From Streptomyces spinosisporus (lineage in GTDB: Bacteria; Actinomycetota; Actinomycetes; Streptomycetales; Streptomycetaceae): 64,000 nucleotides of DNA. This document shows, piece after piece, positions 43,362 through 52,403 of the stretch. The stretch spans positions 1 through 64,000 of the forward strand of contig NZ_JALDAX010000004.1 of assembly GCF_022698145.1 (NCBI RefSeq). Reading direction: 5' to 3'. A program made the translations under genes and the position numbers. Under the pieces are notes generated by a model. That model saw only the letters and a program-made list of their open reading frames with translations. It was not told where the DNA came from and did no database searches. How positions within the stretch are numbered: position 1 is the stretch's first letter; every line of letters begins with the position of its first letter.

Positions 43362-44314
43362 CGGGCGTCCCCCTCGGCGCCGTCGGTGCCGCCGGTGCCT
43401 TCGGGTCCAGTGGGCCCGCCGGCGAGCACCCCGAGCAGGTCCTCCGCGAGTTCCGGCTTCAGCAGACCGTGGGCGAGCGCGCGGTCGGCGGTGGCGCGCG
43501 CCATGGCCAGATAGCCGGCGACGGTCTGCGGCGCGTGCCGGCGCAGCTCGGCGACGTGCGCCGCGACCGTGCCCGCGTCGCCGCGCGCGACGGGACCGGT
43601 CAGGGCGGCGTCGCCGGAGCGCAGGGCGTTGTCGAGGGCGGCGCCGAGCAGCGGGCCGAGCATCCGGTCGGGGGCCGTGACGCCGGCCTCGCGCAGCAGC
43701 TCCATGGACTGGGCGACCAGCGTCACCAGGTGGTTGGCGCCCAGCGCGAGCGCCGCGTGGTACAGCGGGCGCCTCTCCTCGGCGATCCATTCCGGTTCGC
43801 CGCCCATCTCGATGACGAGGGCCTCGGCGGCCAGCCGCAGCTCGTCGGGGGCGGTGACGCCGAAGGAGCAGCCGGCCAGGCGCTGGACGTCGACGGGGGT
43901 GCCGGTGAAGGTCATCGCCGGGTGCAGGGCCAGCGGGAGCGCGCCCGCGCGCAGGGCGGGGTCCAGGACCTTGGCGCCGTACCGCCCGGAGGTGTGCACC
44001 AGCAGCTGTCCGGGTCGCACCGAACCGGTCTCGGCGAGGCCCTCCACCAGGGCGGGCAGCGTGTCGTCCGGGACGGTCAGCAGCACCAGGTCGGCGCGCT
44101 GGAGCACCTCGGCGGGCGGGACCAGCGGCACGTCGGGGAGCATCTGCGCGGCACGCTTGCGCGACGTGTCGGAGACCCCGGAGACGGCCACCGGGCGGTG
44201 CCCGGCGAGCTGGAGGGACGCGGCCAGTGCGGGGCCGACACGGCCGGCGCCGACGACGCCGACGGTGAGCCGCGCGGGGCGGTCCTTGGGGTCTGGCTGT
44301 TGGCTTGTACTCAC
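43358..44314 (-). CDS. Rossmann-fold / DUF2520 oxidoreductase (318 aa)
   Basis: N-terminal NAD(P)-binding fold [30 protein letters not shown], and the HPAMTFTG motif before a C-terminal helical DUF2520 domain ([21 protein letters not shown]). First gene of a five-gene operon with panC, nadB, nadC and coaX. Because ketopantoate reduction precedes PanC and no panE is visible, I infer that this protein may be the ketopantoate reductase; members of this family have been proposed for that role in other bacteria. GTG 44314. A Gly/Pro-rich tail ends the chain. Confidence 0.85.
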   Translation of the reverse strand: MSTSQQPDPKDRPARLTVGVVGAGRVGPALAASLQLAGHRPVAVSGVSDTSRKRAAQMLPDVPLVPPAEVLQRADLVLLTVPDDTLPALVEGLAETGSVRPGQLLVHTSGRYGAKVLDPALRAGALPLALHPAMTFTGTPVDVQRLAGCSFGVTAPDELRLAAEALVIEMGGEPEWIAEERRPLYHAALALGANHLVTLVAQSMELLREAGVTAPDRMLGPLLGAALDNALRSGDAALTGPVARGDAGTVAAHVAELRRHAPQTVAGYLAMARATADRALAHGLLKPELAEDLLGVLAGGPTGPEGTGGTDGAEGDAR

Positions 44315-44400
44315 TCGACGGCGGCCTTCCCGTTCCAGTCCGCTCCGGGTACCGGACGATTTCTCGTCATGTTAACGCGATTGGTTCCGGGGGCGTCCGG

Positions 44401-44456
44401 TTGTCCACAGGCTGTGGGTTTCGCCACGCTGTCCACGCACAGGGAGCCTGTGGAAA
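44401..44456. promoter_or_regulatory. Cluster of DnaA-box-like sites
   Basis: TTGTCCACA at 44401-44409 equals the Streptomyces DnaA-box consensus. CTGTCCACG (44430-44438) and, on the other strand, TTCCACAGG (44448-44456) are near matches. The first box is also part of the dyad CCACAGGCTGTGG (44405-44417). It lies between the cofactor operon and the PLP enzyme gene. Confidence 0.6.
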
Positions 44457-44497
44457 TCCGGGTGCCCGGGAGGGTGCGGCCGGGCATGATCCGGACC

Positions 44498-45736
44498 ATG
44501 AGCGATGTGGCGGAGCAGGGCGGGCAGTCGGACGGGCAGTTGTCGGACGCCGGGCAGTTGTCGGACGAGGAGCGGCTCAAGCAGCGCCGCAAACGGCGTA
44601 TCAGCGCCTACCGGAGCGTGAGCCGGGTGCTCGCGCGCCCCGGCTTCCTGGGCACGCTCCGCGAACGCCTGGCCCTCCTGGACGACGCGCAGCACTTCTA
44701 CGACCTGGACGAGCCGTCGGACATCTACGGCAACGGCGTCGTCGCGGCCCTGGAGGAGAAGGTCGCGCACCTGCTGGGCAAGGAGGCCGCCGCGTTCTTC
44801 CCCACGGGCACGATGGCCCAGCAGGTGGCGCTGCGCTGCTGGGCGGGACGCACGGGCAGCCCGGCGGTCGCCCTGCACGCGCTCGCGCACCCCGAGGTGC
44901 ACGAACGGCATGCGTTCAGCCAGGTCAGCGGGTTGCGTCCGGTCCGGGTGACGGGCGAGTCCCGGTTCCTGACCGCCGACGAGGTCCGCGAGTTCGACGA
45001 GCCCTTCGGCACGCTGATGCTCGAACTGCCGCTCAGGGACGCCGGTTTCGTCCTGCCCTCCTGGGAGGAGCTCACCGCGGTCGTGGAGGCCGCGCGCGAG
45101 CGCGACGCGGTGGTGCACTTCGACGGCGCACGCCTGTGGGAGTCCACCACCCACTTCGGCCGCCCCCTGGACGAGATCGCCGACCTGGCGGACACCGTCT
45201 ACGTGTCGTTCTACAAGTCCCTCGACGGCTACGGCGGCGCCGCACTCGCCGGACCGAAGACGCTGGTCGACGAGGCGAAGGTGTGGCGGCACCGGTACGG
45301 CGGCCAGATCTTCCAGCAGTTCCCGACCGCCCTGTCGGCCCTCGCCGGCCTGGAGCGGGAACTGCCCCGGCTGCCCGCGTACGTCGCCCACGCGCGCGTG
45401 GTGGCCGAGGCACTGCGCGAGGGGTTCGCGGCGACCGGGGTGCCGTGGACGATCGTGCACCCCGAGGTGCCGCACACCAACGAGTTCCAGCTCTGGCTGC
45501 CCCACGATGTCGACGTCGTCTCGGAGGCGGCGATCCGGCAGGGCGAGGAGACCGGCGTCCTGCTGTTCGCCGACGCCTGGGACGCGAAGGGCCCGGGCCT
45601 GGCCATGACCGAGGTGTCGGTACGGGCCGCCGGCCTGGAGTGGACGGCCGACGACGTGAAGGCCGCGGTCGCGCAGTTCGCCTCCCGCCTCACCGAGGAG
45701 GCCGACCGGGCGAAAGCGGCCGGGGGCGGTCGGTAG
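44498..45736 (+). CDS. Threonine aldolase/beta-eliminating lyase-like PLP enzyme (412 aa)
   Basis: Fold type I PLP enzyme of the low-specificity L-threonine aldolase group. Characteristic parts: FPTGTMAQQVALRCW, LELPLRDAGFVLP, VVHFDGARLWESTTHFGRPLDEIADLADTVYVSFYKSL with the Schiff-base lysine in FYKSLDGYGGA, and GGQIFQQFPTALSAL. An N-terminal extension (about 45 residues) is rich in Gln/Asp and then basic (RLKQRRKRRISAY). Start ATG 44498; ATG 44486 is possible. Likely cleaves beta-hydroxy amino acids to glycine and an aldehyde. Confidence 0.9.
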   Translation: MSDVAEQGGQSDGQLSDAGQLSDEERLKQRRKRRISAYRSVSRVLARPGFLGTLRERLALLDDAQHFYDLDEPSDIYGNGVVAALEEKVAHLLGKEAAAFFPTGTMAQQVALRCWAGRTGSPAVALHALAHPEVHERHAFSQVSGLRPVRVTGESRFLTADEVREFDEPFGTLMLELPLRDAGFVLPSWEELTAVVEAARERDAVVHFDGARLWESTTHFGRPLDEIADLADTVYVSFYKSLDGYGGAALAGPKTLVDEAKVWRHRYGGQIFQQFPTALSALAGLERELPRLPAYVAHARVVAEALREGFAATGVPWTIVHPEVPHTNEFQLWLPHDVDVVSEAAIRQGEETGVLLFADAWDAKGPGLAMTEVSVRAAGLEWTADDVKAAVAQFASRLTEEADRAKAAGGGR

Positions 45737-45792
45737 CTGCGCCGGGGACGGTCAACGGTTGGGCCGGGGCGTTCAGCAGCTGGGCCGGGCGG

Positions 45793-46002
45793 TCAGCAGC
45801 TGGAGTGCGGGCGCAGCCACCGGCGCAGGGCGAGCCGTATCCGCCCGCGGGCCGGACGCCCGGCGACGACCGCGCTGAACCGGCGGTACTCGCGAAGCTC
45901 GCGCACCACCTGCCAGTCGTTCGCGCCGGGCGCGGGCACAGGGGGCTCGCCCAGGCGATGGGCGCGGTAGGTGTCGAGGAGGTACTGCTGGGTGATGCTC
46001 AT
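45793..46002 (-). CDS. Small conserved protein divergent from an ArsR regulator (69 aa)
   Basis: MSITQQYLLDTYRAHRLGEPPVP, then NDWQVVRELREYRRFSAVVAG and a basic C-terminus (RIRLALRRWLRPHSSC). AAGGCGG precedes ATG 46002. No membrane segment. It shares a 178-bp gap with the ArsR-type gene, and the dyad at 46117-46145 lies in that gap, so co-regulation is likely. Function unknown. Confidence 0.75.
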   Translation of the reverse strand: MSITQQYLLDTYRAHRLGEPPVPAPGANDWQVVRELREYRRFSAVVAGRPARGRIRLALRRWLRPHSSC

Positions 46003-46116
46003 GACGGATCGCCGCCTTCACGGGACGTCTCCGGAGGTCGGATGCTCCGGAGGTGGCACTGGGCTCCGCGGTTGCCCCGGTGATCCCAGGCTGCGCCGGG
46101 CCGGGCGCCGGCGTCG

Positions 46117-46145
46117 CGCCGATTGACGGGCGCCGTCAATCGGCG
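46117..46145. promoter_or_regulatory. 12-bp-arm dyad operator, ArsR-like
   Basis: CGCCGATTGACG (46117-46128) and its perfect complement (46134-46145) with a 5-base spacer. The core GATTGACG...CGTCAATC resembles ArsR/SmtB operators. It lies 36 bp before the regulator start. Confidence 0.8.
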
Positions 46146-46180
46146 TCGGCGTTGTCAGTGGCGAGGTGCACCATGAGGTC

Positions 46181-47281
46181 ATGAGCGTGCACATCGACAT
46201 CGCGGGGCTGCGGCCGGAGAGGGTCGCCGTCGTCCCCTCACCCCTGGCCGAGCTCGGCATGGCGCTGCACGCGCTGTCCGAGCCGGGGCACCACCCCGGT
46301 CTGCAGGGCTGGGTGACGGGCGTGACGGCCGGCCTCGACCCGCACCTCGCCGACCGGATGTGCGAGGCCGACTTCCTGTGGCGGACGATCTTCTCGGACC
46401 TGTTCATGCCGTACGCGGGCATTCCCGGCGGCGCCCTCCCCGGGGCCACGCTCGCCGAGGAGCTGGACCTGCTGGACAAGCTGACGGACGAGCAGTTCGT
46501 GGACTCGGCGCTGGAGTTCAGCTGCGCGATGCCCTACGGCGTCGGGCCGAGCCCCCTCGTCGACGCCGAGCTCGGCAGGCGCGCCCTGGAGCTGGCCGCC
46601 GCGCGCGGACCGCAGCAGGAGCAGTTCAGCAAGCTGCTGCTGTCCGATCCGCCCAGGATCCGGGCCTGGCTGCGGCAGTTCCTGCAGGACTGCGACGAGG
46701 CGTTCTTCGGCCAGACCTGGTCCCGGCTGCGCCACCAGCTCACGGCGGACGCCCGCCACAAGACCGATCTGCTGCACCGCAAGGGCCTGGCCGAGGCGCT
46801 GACCGCCGTGTCCCCGGCCGTCGTGCTCGACGAGGCCGCCGGGGAGATCACGGTCGACAAGCTGACCGTGGGTCGTACGGCCGCGCGGGACGGCGCCCTC
46901 CTCCTGGTGCCGACGAGCCTCGGCTGGCCCCATCTGTCTGTGCTGTACCGCCCCGGCTGGCTGCCGGTGCTGCACTACCCGGTCGGCTCGCCCGAGCTCG
47001 CGGCCCCGCCCTCCGTCCAGCAGCTCGCCCTGCGCATGACCGCCCTGTCCCACCCGGTCAGGATGCGGATCTGCCGGTATGTGGCCCGCAGCGCCTACAC
47101 CACCAGCGAGCTGGCGCAGGCGCTGGACATGACCGCCCCGGAGATATCCCGTCATCTCGGCGTGCTGAAGAAGGCGGATCTGATCACCACCCGCCGCCGC
47201 GGACGGTATGTGCAGCACCAGTTGGACATAGCCGTGGTGGCCCGCCTGGGCAGCGACTTCCTGGAGGGAATCCTGCGCTGA
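46181..47281 (+). CDS. ArsR-family regulator with N-terminal DUF5937-type domain (366 aa)
   Basis: The C-terminal 90 residues form an ArsR helix-turn-helix (ALSHPVRMRICRYVARSAYTTSELAQALDMTAPEISRHLGVLKKADLITTRRRGRYVQHQLD). The first 270 residues are a helical ligand domain typical of streptomycete long ArsR proteins (LSPLAELGMALHALSEPGHHPGLQGW-type start). Start ATG 46181; the upstream GTG 46166 has a poorer context. A palindrome just upstream suggests autoregulation and control of the divergent small gene. Confidence 0.9.
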   Translation: MSVHIDIAGLRPERVAVVPSPLAELGMALHALSEPGHHPGLQGWVTGVTAGLDPHLADRMCEADFLWRTIFSDLFMPYAGIPGGALPGATLAEELDLLDKLTDEQFVDSALEFSCAMPYGVGPSPLVDAELGRRALELAAARGPQQEQFSKLLLSDPPRIRAWLRQFLQDCDEAFFGQTWSRLRHQLTADARHKTDLLHRKGLAEALTAVSPAVVLDEAAGEITVDKLTVGRTAARDGALLLVPTSLGWPHLSVLYRPGWLPVLHYPVGSPELAAPPSVQQLALRMTALSHPVRMRICRYVARSAYTTSELAQALDMTAPEISRHLGVLKKADLITTRRRGRYVQHQLDIAVVARLGSDFLEGILR

Positions 47282-47318
47282 GCGCGGGCCCGGCCCGCCC
47301 GGCGGGCGCCGCCCCCGC

Positions 47319-47951
47319 TCAGTCGAACCGGATGTGCCGGATCCCCACCCGCGCCTGCCGCAGCCGGGTGCGCAGCGCGCCCTCGTTGTTCGGCCGCAGG
47401 GTCAGCCCCGCGAGCACGGCGATCCGGTCCGCGGTCTTCGGCACGGTCGAGTGGTCCGTCCACAGGTGTTCGGCGAACTCCGGCTCGCTCAGCCGGTCCA
47501 GACAGTGGTCGAGCTGCTGCACGGCCCAACTCTCCCTGCGCGGACCCGGGTTCTTGCCGGCGACGTACTGAAGGAGGTGCCCGAGGCCGCGCTCGCGCAG
47601 CCGCTCGAGGACGGTCTCGCGCTGGGCGAGCAGGGTGAAGTGGTGCACGTCGTGGCCGAGTTCGCGCAGCCGCCCCACGGTTTCGTCGAAGTAGCCGGAG
47701 TCCGTGACCGTCATGGGCACGATCACCACGCCCTCGTGCGTGGCCAGGGCGAGGTCCAGCACCTCGACGACGCCCTGCCGCCAGGACGCCAAGTCCTGGA
47801 AGTCCCCGCGCAGTTCGGGCGGAAGCATCCGCCGCAGACCAAATCCGGCGTGCTCGGGGTCGCAGACGACGCTGCCGGGCAGCCTCCGCTGGATCTCGTA
47901 CGCGGTCTGTGTCTTACCGCCCCCGAAAGGGCCATTGATCCACAGGAGCAT
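47319..47951 (-). CDS. TmrB-like P-loop ATPase (210 aa)
   Basis: Kinase-like P-loop protein beginning MLLWINGPFGGGKTQTAYEI (Walker A GPFGGGKT at 7-14), similar to Bacillus TmrB, which gives tolerance to tunicamycin by binding it. Later hallmarks: VVCDPEHAGFGLRRMLPP, VIVPMTVTDSGYFDE, and an LID-like RERGLGHLLQYV. Start ATG 47951. Streptomycetes have many paralogues, and actual tunicamycin binding is not established here. Confidence 0.88.
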   Translation of the reverse strand: MLLWINGPFGGGKTQTAYEIQRRLPGSVVCDPEHAGFGLRRMLPPELRGDFQDLASWRQGVVEVLDLALATHEGVVIVPMTVTDSGYFDETVGRLRELGHDVHHFTLLAQRETVLERLRERGLGHLLQYVAGKNPGPRRESWAVQQLDHCLDRLSEPEFAEHLWTDHSTVPKTADRIAVLAGLTLRPNNEGALRTRLRQARVGIRHIRFD

Positions 47952-48011
47952 GCGCAGACCCTAGTGGCCGCCGGGGCGCGAGGGGCGCGGACCCGGGAGG
48001 TCGGCCGTGCA

Positions 48012-48062
48012 CGTGGGTCAGGTGTGCCCGTGGGTCAGGTGCGGCCGTGGGTCAGGTGCGGC
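48012..48062. repeat. 17-bp tandem repeat downstream of the response regulator
   Basis: Three units of CGTGGGTCAGGTGCGGC type at 48012-48028, 48029-48045 and 48046-48062, followed by a decayed partial unit, end 6 bp before the response regulator stop. Confidence 0.9.
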
Positions 48063-48067
48063 CGTGG

Positions 48068-48739
48068 TCAGCCGTGCCCGCCCGCGCGTACGAGTCCGGT
48101 CTCGTACGCCAGGACCACCACCTGCACGCGGTCGCGCAGCCCCAACTTGGTCAGGATGCGGCCGACATGGGTCTTCACCGTCGCCTCCGACAGCACCAGC
48201 CGGGCCGCGATCTCGCCGTTGGACAGGCCCTGCGCGACCAGGATCATGACCTCGCGCTCGCGGTCGGTGAGCCGCTCCAGCTCCTTGTGCCGGGGCTCCT
48301 TGGCGCCGCTCGGCAGCATCGGCGCGAACCGGTCGAGGAGCCGGCGCGTGGTCGAGGGCGCCACCACCGCGTCGCCGCTGTGCACGGCCCGGATGGCGGT
48401 CAGCAGCTCACCGGGCGGCACGTCCTTGAGCATGAAGCCGGAGGCGCCCGCCTTCAGCCCCGAGAAGGCGTACTCGTCGAGGTCGAAGGTGGTCAGGATC
48501 AGCACCTTCGGCGGCTCGGGCTGCGAGCAGATGCGGCGGGTGGTCTCCACGCCGTCGAGCTTCGGCATCCGGACGTCCATCAGCACGACGTCGACGGCCG
48601 TCGCACGCAGCACCTGCAGGGCCTCGACGCCGTCCCCCGCCTCCGCGACGACCTCCATGTCCGGCTGCGCGGCGAGCACCATCCGGAACCCGGTGCGCAG
48701 CAGCACCTGGTCGTCGACGAGCATCACGCGGATCGTCAT
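48068..48739 (-). CDS. NarL/LuxR-type response regulator (223 aa)
   Basis: Receiver domain with VDDQ at residues 9-12 and phosphoacceptor D55 (LMDVRMPK); the C-terminal LuxR helix-turn-helix reads LTDREREVMILVAQGLSNGEIAARLVLSEATVKTHVGRIL. Start ATG 48739. It lies 96 bp after the histidine kinase on the same strand and is its cognate partner. Target genes unknown. Confidence 0.96.
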   Translation of the reverse strand: MTIRVMLVDDQVLLRTGFRMVLAAQPDMEVVAEAGDGVEALQVLRATAVDVVLMDVRMPKLDGVETTRRICSQPEPPKVLILTTFDLDEYAFSGLKAGASGFMLKDVPPGELLTAIRAVHSGDAVVAPSTTRRLLDRFAPMLPSGAKEPRHKELERLTDREREVMILVAQGLSNGEIAARLVLSEATVKTHVGRILTKLGLRDRVQVVVLAYETGLVRAGGHG

Positions 48740-48835
48740 CGGGCCTCTTCCGTTCTCGTCCGTCTGCGGCCGGTCTCCTCTGCGAGGGCGCTGCAGAGGG
48801 CCGTCAACAGGTGTCCACTGGGGCGTACGTACACG

Positions 48836-50038
48836 TCAATGTGCGGGTTTCAACGGCAGCAGCGCACTGATCCGGAATCCGCCGCCCGGGCGCGGGCCCG
48901 CATCGAGCGTGCCACCGACCATACCGACCCGTTCGCGCATGCCGATCAGGCCGTGGCCCTGGCCGTCGAAGCCGCCCTCCTCGTACAGCTCGTGCGGGGC
49001 GCCCTTGCCGTCGTCCTCGACCAGCAGGCCGAGCCCGTCGTCGAAGTAGACGAGCCGCACGCTGGCGCCCGCGTTGGGCCCGCCGTGCTTGCGCGTGTTG
49101 GTGAGCGCCTCCTGCACGATGCGGTACGCGGTGAGCTCGACGCCGCTGGGCAGCGGCCGCGGGGTGCCCTCGACCTTGAAGTCGACGGGCAGTCCGGAGG
49201 TGCGGCACTGCTCGATCAGCTCGTCTATCTGGCCGACGTCGGGCTGCGGGACGTATTCGCCGGCCTCCTTGTGTTCGCCGGTGCGCAGCACGCCGAGCAG
49301 GCGGCGCATCTCGGCGAGGGCCTGGCGGCCGGTGGAGGAGATGGTCTCCAGGGCCTTCTTCGCCTGGTCGGGCGCGGCGTCGAGGACGTAGGCGGCGCCG
49401 TCGGCCTGCACCACCATCACCGACACGTTGTGCGCGACGACGTCGTGCAGTTCACGCGCGATCCGGGCGCGCTCGGCGGCGACCGCGACCTTGGCCTGCG
49501 CCTCGCGCTCCTTCTCCAGGCGGGCGTTGCGCTCCTCCAGCTGCGCGAAGTAGGCGCGGCGGGTGCGGATGGAGTCGCCGAGCACCCAGGCGAGCGCGAA
49601 CGGCACCGTCTGGAAGACGACCACCGCGATGTTGCCGAGCGCCCCGGAGTGCTCGTTCGGCCAGCGCAGCTGCGCGACCGGCGCCGCGCACAGACCCGCG
49701 GCCAGCGCCGTTCTGGAGGCCCAGCGGGCGCCCGTCGCGGCCACCGTGTAGACGATCACCAGCATCGCGAAGTCGGCGGCCGTGGTCTCCACGTCCAGCG
49801 CGACCTGGGCGACGCCGAGCCCGATCGCGAGCAGCAGCATCTTCTCCGGCATACGCCGGCGCAGCGCGATGACCAGGCACAGCAGGAGCACGATCGGAAT
49901 GATCAGCGCCGGTGAGTCGGTGCCCCTGGCCTCCTGCCGGGCGACTTCGCCCACCACGGAGATCCCGAACAGGAAGACGGCCCAGAAGCTGTCGACCCCT
50001 GTCGGGTGCCTGCGGAGGAAGTCATAGAGGCGCTGCAC
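48836..50038 (-). CDS. NarL-family sensor histidine kinase (400 aa)
   Basis: N-terminal half has six or so hydrophobic segments with no large outer domain, which suggests sensing in the membrane. The HisKA_3 motif RIARELHDVVAHNVSVMVVQ contains the phosphorylated histidine; a coiled region (QLEERNARLEKEREAQAKVA) precedes it. The ATPase part has NTRKHGG and GQGHGLIGMRERVGMVGG. GTG/ATG start at 50038. Divergent from the MidA-like gene. It pairs with the downstream response regulator. Confidence 0.95.
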   Translation of the reverse strand: MQRLYDFLRRHPTGVDSFWAVFLFGISVVGEVARQEARGTDSPALIIPIVLLLCLVIALRRRMPEKMLLLAIGLGVAQVALDVETTAADFAMLVIVYTVAATGARWASRTALAAGLCAAPVAQLRWPNEHSGALGNIAVVVFQTVPFALAWVLGDSIRTRRAYFAQLEERNARLEKEREAQAKVAVAAERARIARELHDVVAHNVSVMVVQADGAAYVLDAAPDQAKKALETISSTGRQALAEMRRLLGVLRTGEHKEAGEYVPQPDVGQIDELIEQCRTSGLPVDFKVEGTPRPLPSGVELTAYRIVQEALTNTRKHGGPNAGASVRLVYFDDGLGLLVEDDGKGAPHELYEEGGFDGQGHGLIGMRERVGMVGGTLDAGPRPGGGFRISALLPLKPAH

Positions 50039-50156
50039 GTAACCCAGCGTAGGGAAGCGTGATGCGTGCAGGGGTCAACCGGAGGGCCGATCCGGACCCA
50101 CCGCGCGTACTCCCCAAGGTGGAGGCTCCCCTGTCCTGCACGCTTAGCCTTGGCCA

Positions 50157-51170
50157 GTGACGGAACAGACATCCGGCCGGTGGCAGGGCTGGCGGACGGC
50201 GGCCGGGGCGGCGCTGTACGGGCCCGGCGGCTTCTATCGCAGGCCCGAGGGACCGGCCGGGCACTTCCGTACGTCCGTGCATGCCTCGCCGCTCTTCGCC
50301 GAGGCCGTGGCACGGCTGCTGTGCCGCGTCGACCGGGCCCTGGACCGTCCCGAGTCGCTCGCCTTCGTCGACATGGCCGCGGGGCGGGGCGAGCTGGTCG
50401 GCGGCGTCCTCGCCGCACTGCCCGCCGACGTGCTCACCCGCACGCGCGCGTACGCCGTCGAGATCGCCGACCGCCCCGAGGGCCTGGACGGCCGGATCGA
50501 GTGGCTGGGCGAACCGCCGCGGGGCGTCACCGGGCTGCTGTTCGCCAACGAATGGCTGGACAACGTTCCGGTGGACGTCGCCGAGGTGGACCCCGCGGGG
50601 GTGGTGCGACGCGTGCTCGTACGGCAGGACGGGACCGAGCGGCTCGGGGAACCGGTCGGCGGTGCGGAGGCACGGTGGCTCGACCGGTGGTGGCCGCTGC
50701 CGCCCGAGGAGGGGCTGCGGGCCGAGATCGGGCTGCCCAGGGACGAGGCCTGGGCGGACGCCGTCGCCGCGCTCGACCGGGGGCTCGCGGTCGCCGTCGA
50801 CTACGCGCACACCCTGGACGCCCGCCCCGCCTTCGGCACGCTCACCGGCTTCCGCGGGGGGCGCGAGACGCGGCCCGTGCCCGACGGGTCGTGCGACATC
50901 ACGGCCCATGTCGCCCTGGACGCGTGCGCGGCGCACGCGACGGCGCACGCCCCATCGGGCGCCCGCCTGCTAAGACAGCGTGATGCGCTGCGCGCCCTGG
51001 GCCTCACCGGCGCACGCCCGGCGCTCGCGCTCGCCTCCACGCAGCCGGCCGCCTACGTACGCGCCCTCGCGACCGCCGGTGAGGCCGCCGAACTCACCGC
51101 CGAGGGCGGCCTGGGCGACTTCGGCTGGCTCCTGCAGAGGGTTGGAATTCCGGACGTACTCGCCGAGTGA
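50157..51170 (+). CDS. MidA/NDUFAF7-like SAM-dependent methyltransferase (337 aa)
   Basis: Related to COG1565 proteins: [47 protein letters not shown] (SAM site), [18 protein letters not shown], and [25 protein letters not shown]. The mitochondrial member NDUFAF7 methylates the complex I subunit homologous to NuoD; here the next gene, converging, encodes a NuoD-like protein, so a similar role is tempting. GTG 50157. Ends 50 bp from the nuoD stop. Confidence 0.85.
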   Translation: MTEQTSGRWQGWRTAAGAALYGPGGFYRRPEGPAGHFRTSVHASPLFAEAVARLLCRVDRALDRPESLAFVDMAAGRGELVGGVLAALPADVLTRTRAYAVEIADRPEGLDGRIEWLGEPPRGVTGLLFANEWLDNVPVDVAEVDPAGVVRRVLVRQDGTERLGEPVGGAEARWLDRWWPLPPEEGLRAEIGLPRDEAWADAVAALDRGLAVAVDYAHTLDARPAFGTLTGFRGGRETRPVPDGSCDITAHVALDACAAHATAHAPSGARLLRQRDALRALGLTGARPALALASTQPAAYVRALATAGEAAELTAEGGLGDFGWLLQRVGIPDVLAE

Positions 51171-51187
51171 CCGCGGTGAGACCGCGG
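51171..51187. terminator. Short hairpin between convergent genes
   Basis: CCGCGG (51171-51176) and CCGCGG (51182-51187) pair around a 5-base loop directly after the stop of the methyltransferase gene. Weak candidate for a shared terminator. Confidence 0.45.
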
Positions 51188-51220
51188 CCGCCCCTGGGGA
51201 GGCGCGTACCTGTCGATGCC

Positions 51221-52372
51221 CTACTTGTCGATGTCCCCGACCACGAAGAACATCGACCCCAGGATCGCCACCATGTCCGCGACCAGCGTCCCCGGCAGCA
51301 GCTCCACCAGCGCCTGGATGTTGTTGTACGAGGCCGAGCGCAGCTTCAGCCGGTACGGGGTCTTCTCGCCCTTGCTGACGAGGTAGTAGCCGTTGATGCC
51401 GAGCGGGTTCTCGGTCCAGGCGTAGGTGTGCCCCTCGGGCGCCTTCAGGACCTTGGGGAGCCGCTGGTTGATCGGGCCGGGCGGCAGCTCGGCGAGCCGG
51501 TCCAGGCACGCGTCGGCGAGGTCGAGGGCGACGTGCGTCTGCTCCAGCAGCACCTCGAAGCGGGCCAGGCAGTCGCCCTCCTGCCGGGTGACGACCCTCA
51601 GGGTGTCCTGCAGCTCGCCGTAGGCGAGATACGGCTCGTCACGGCGCAGGTCGAAGTCGACGCCCGAGCCGCGCGCGATCGGCCCGCTCACGCCGTACGC
51701 GTGCACGGCCTCCGGAGCGAGCGCGCCCACGCCCCGCGTGCGCCCGCGGAAGATCCCGTTGCCGAGCACCAGGTCGTCGAACCGGTCCATGCGCGAGCGC
51801 ACCCCGGCGACGGCGGCACGCGCGCGTGAGGCCCATCCCGCCGGCAGGTCCTCCTTGAGGCCGCCGACGCGGTTGAACATGTAGTGCATACGGCCGCCGG
51901 AGACCTCCTCCATGACGTTCTGGAGGACCTCGCGCTCGGTGAACGCGTAGAAGACCGGCGTGATGCCACCGAGTTCCAGCGGGTACGAGCCGAGGAACAT
52001 CAGGTGGTTGAGCACCCGGTTGAGCTCCGCGAGCAGGGTGCGTGTCCACACCGCGCGCGTGGGGACCTCCATGCCGAGCATGCGCTCCACGGCGAGGACC
52101 ACACCGAGCTCGTTCGAGAAGGCCGACAGCCAGTCGTGGCGGTTGGCGAGCATGATGATCTGGCGGTAGTCGCGCGCCTCGAAGAGCTTCTCGGCGCCGC
52201 GGTGCATGTACCCGATCACCGGCTCGGCGTGCTCGATGCGCTCGCCGTCCAGAACCAGGCGCAGCCGCAGCACGCCGTGCGTGGACGGGTGCTGCGGTCC
52301 GATGTTGAGCACCATGTCGGTGCTCTCCGCGGCGCCGCCGATGCCGACCATGGTCTCCGTCGTAGGAGTCAT
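51221..52372 (-). CDS. nuoD2: Orphan NADH-quinone oxidoreductase subunit D (383 aa)
   Basis: Complex I 49-kDa-subunit family. [23 protein letters not shown] near the N-terminus is the quinone-site signature; [39 protein letters not shown] follows, and the C-terminus has [36 protein letters not shown]. At 383 aa it is shorter than the usual NuoD (about 440 aa). It stands alone, outside any nuo operon. GGAGAG precedes ATG 52372. Probably a second, alternative NuoD. Confidence 0.95.
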   Translation of the reverse strand: MTPTTETMVGIGGAAESTDMVLNIGPQHPSTHGVLRLRLVLDGERIEHAEPVIGYMHRGAEKLFEARDYRQIIMLANRHDWLSAFSNELGVVLAVERMLGMEVPTRAVWTRTLLAELNRVLNHLMFLGSYPLELGGITPVFYAFTEREVLQNVMEEVSGGRMHYMFNRVGGLKEDLPAGWASRARAAVAGVRSRMDRFDDLVLGNGIFRGRTRGVGALAPEAVHAYGVSGPIARGSGVDFDLRRDEPYLAYGELQDTLRVVTRQEGDCLARFEVLLEQTHVALDLADACLDRLAELPPGPINQRLPKVLKAPEGHTYAWTENPLGINGYYLVSKGEKTPYRLKLRSASYNNIQALVELLPGTLVADMVAILGSMFFVVGDIDK

Positions 52373-52403
52373 GAACACAGTCTCTCCTACGTACGCTGGC
52401 CGT

